Assembly: GCA_031265105.1 (NCBI GenBank)
Contig: JAISDC010000087.1
Coordinates: 1-37,461, forward strand
Length of the DNA: 37,461 bases
Reading direction: 5' to 3'
Source of the DNA: Verrucomicrobiales bacterium
GTDB taxonomy: Bacteria; Verrucomicrobiota; Verrucomicrobiia; Methylacidiphilales; JAAUTS01
Shown here: positions 36,492-37,461 of the stretch, piece after piece
How the letters are laid out: every line of letters begins with the position of its first letter
Numbering within the stretch: position 1 is the stretch's first letter
Position numbers and translations under genes: made by a program
Notes under the pieces: generated by a model
Databases searched by the model: none
What the model saw: only the letters and a program-made list of their open reading frames with translations
Told to the model about the DNA's origin: nothing

Positions 36492-36654
36492 GGTAAATTG
36501 GCAGTTTACGGTTTTTGCCGGCCAGTGCCAGCGGGTTTTTTGAAATCGGGAAGACGCGGAAGCGGGTTGCCCAATCGAACGCTGATGCTGGCGTCATTGA
36601 CAGCGGCGATGTTCGTCAGGCTGACAGTGGGAAAAGTCGCGGCCGACCGGTGAC

Positions 36655-36948
36655 TCACGCGCGCCGGTCCGCCGACTTGGTTCCGCTGGCGCGGCGGGCC
36701 AGATTTTCCTCGACCAACGCGCTGACCGTCTCCTCCAGCGAGCGGGTTTGCTTGCCGAGTTTTTTTCGCACCATGACCGCCAGCGCCGGCGCGGGAATTG
36801 TCGCACCGTCAGCGTCGATTTGCTCCAGCAACGCGCGCACCGCCTCCTCAATAAACATCCGGCTGCTGTGGCCGCTATGCTGACAATGTCGCATGACCTC
36901 GCGCATCAAGTCGCGGCTGAAACGGATGTTAATTTCGGCACTGGCCAT
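36655..36948 (-). CDS. RHH-like small DNA-binding protein
   Basis: The 97-residue product starts SAEINIRFSRDLMREVMRHC, a strand followed by a helix, and then HSSRMFIEEAVRALLEQID, a second helix, matching ribbon-helix-helix proteins such as antitoxins. A helical C-terminal half ends in a basic tail. It has the same plan as the 18-kb pair but no close sequence match. Upstream of its start is AT-rich DNA and a perfect palindrome (37000-37016), which could be its operator. No toxin partner is adjacent. Confidence 0.6.
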   Translation of the reverse strand: MASAEINIRFSRDLMREVMRHCQHSGHSSRMFIEEAVRALLEQIDADGATIPAPALAVMVRKKLGKQTRSLEETVSALVEENLARRASGTKSADRRA

Positions 36949-36999
36949 GCCCGTTAATTAAATACGCAAAATCAAATAGGTTAATTTATTTGTTGCTTT

Positions 37000-37016
37000 G
37001 CACGCATTATGCGTGC
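37000..37016. promoter_or_regulatory. palindrome GCACGCAT-T-ATGCGTGC
   Basis: A perfect 8-bp inverted repeat with one central base lies in the AT-rich region between the RHH-like gene and the second autotransporter. Its symmetry suggests an operator for a dimeric regulator; the RHH-like gene beside it is the obvious candidate (inference). Confidence 0.4.
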
Positions 37017-37098
37017 CATAGCACTCTGGCTCGTTGCGAAGAGCGAATGAGCACATTTAACCAACCACGAAGGAAAAATCAGCAAGAAAGACCATCAT

Positions 37099-37461
37099 AT
37101 GAACCGCAATCTTCAAAAATTATCCGTCTTAATCCGCGTCATCTGCGGCCTAACCAGCCTGCCGCTGACCGTGTCGGCGCAGCAGCAGTATTTGGCTTCG
37201 GGCACCAAATTGGTGCTGACCGGGACTTACACCACCAGCGCGGATGACCGTCACTCTCGACCACAACTCAATCGGCACCGGCGGCTTCAACGGCGGCGAC
37301 CTCATCACCGGCACAGACAGCGCGTGGACTTTCAACCAAGACAGCCACGGCAACTACGGCGAAAACAACGGGGTATGGAACATCGGCGATTATGAAGTCA
37401 TCTTCGACAACATGACCCACAGCGGCACCGTCAATATCAGCGTCAACAGCGACACCGGCGA
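37099..37461 (+). pseudogene. 5' part of a second autotransporter, frame-disrupted and cut by the window end
   Basis: ATG 37099 encodes a signal peptide (hydrophobic LSVLIRVICGLTSLPLTVSA, cleavage near AQQQ) and YLASGTKLVLTGTYTTSAD, then the frame degenerates into Arg/His-rich sequence. The +1 frame from 37244 reads MTVTLDHNSIGTGGFNGGD, then WNIGDYEVIFDNMTHSGTVN and ISVNSDTG, closely matching the first autotransporter's GTLNVGDYQVSVGDLTNNGA and INISVNNDTG just before its linker. Either an indel around 37240 or an internal deletion has joined signal and passenger out of frame. The rest lies beyond the window, so whether a barrel follows is unknown. Part of the signal peptide is encoded by a dispersed repeat phrase. 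Confidence 0.7.

Overview
The window looks like chromosomal DNA of a GC-rich Gram-negative bacterium. It carries surface autotransporters, a lipoprotein peptidyl-prolyl isomerase and a pyruvate:ferredoxin oxidoreductase. A Verrucomicrobiota/PVC affiliation is my best guess. It rests on the style of the pseudopilin-like prepilin, the weak or missing Shine-Dalgarno sequences, and the abundant imperfect palindromes built from phrases such as cacagagaacacagag, gcaaaggcgcaaagg and ccacgaatttacacgaat. This is inference, since no rRNA is present.

Layout. (a) 1-3.5 kb: an 8-bp satellite, long hairpins and a complete autotransporter. (b) 3.5-7 kb: a cutA / uracil-DNA glycosylase / rluD run on the minus strand, then a membrane-anchored Ser/Thr kinase. 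(c) 7-11.5 kb: a small ORF and kinase-like domain that collide out of frame, a prepilin-like protein, queA, corA, and a repeat-packed stretch with a 21-bp tandem array. (d) 11.5-15.1 kb: dnaB and recQ, divergent. (e) 15.1-20.5 kb: accessory DNA with a large predicted polysaccharide-active protein, ribbon-helix-helix-like genes flanking a palindromic operator, an unknown conserved-looking gene, a secreted CBM9-like protein, tRNA-Ser and a Fic-gene fragment. (f) 20.5-28.3 kb: peroxiredoxin, pnp, rpsO, a Fur-family regulator, metA, a second RluA-type enzyme, rarA and a membrane methyltransferase. (g) 28.4-37.5 kb: nifJ, an autotransporter-passenger scrap, trxB, an RRM protein, a SurA/PrsA-like lipoprotein, tRNA-Leu, pgl, another RHH-like gene and the start of a second, frame-disrupted autotransporter.

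The strongest unexplained signal is a short dispersed motif, GCTGACGGT (complement ACCGTCAGC). I count 40 exact copies by eye, 20 in each orientation. At an assumed 60% GC, chance predicts well under one. Related forms (GCTGACCGTG, GCTGACCATG, GCTGACGATG) suggest a core GCTGAC[C/G][A/G]TG. Copies lie in genes in several reading frames and between genes. Inverted pairs form intrinsic-terminator hairpins (clearest at 27707-27746). Orientation balance, roughly one copy per kb, and terminator pairing resemble DNA uptake sequences of Neisseria and Pasteurellaceae. I propose, as inference only, a new uptake-sequence-like or otherwise selected genome-wide motif.

Other points of note are a family-4-like uracil-DNA glycosylase lacking all four Fe-S cysteines, a MetA with the Glu111 associated with acetyl-CoA use, an in-frame palindromic element inside the autotransporter, and homologous autotransporter pieces at three loci.
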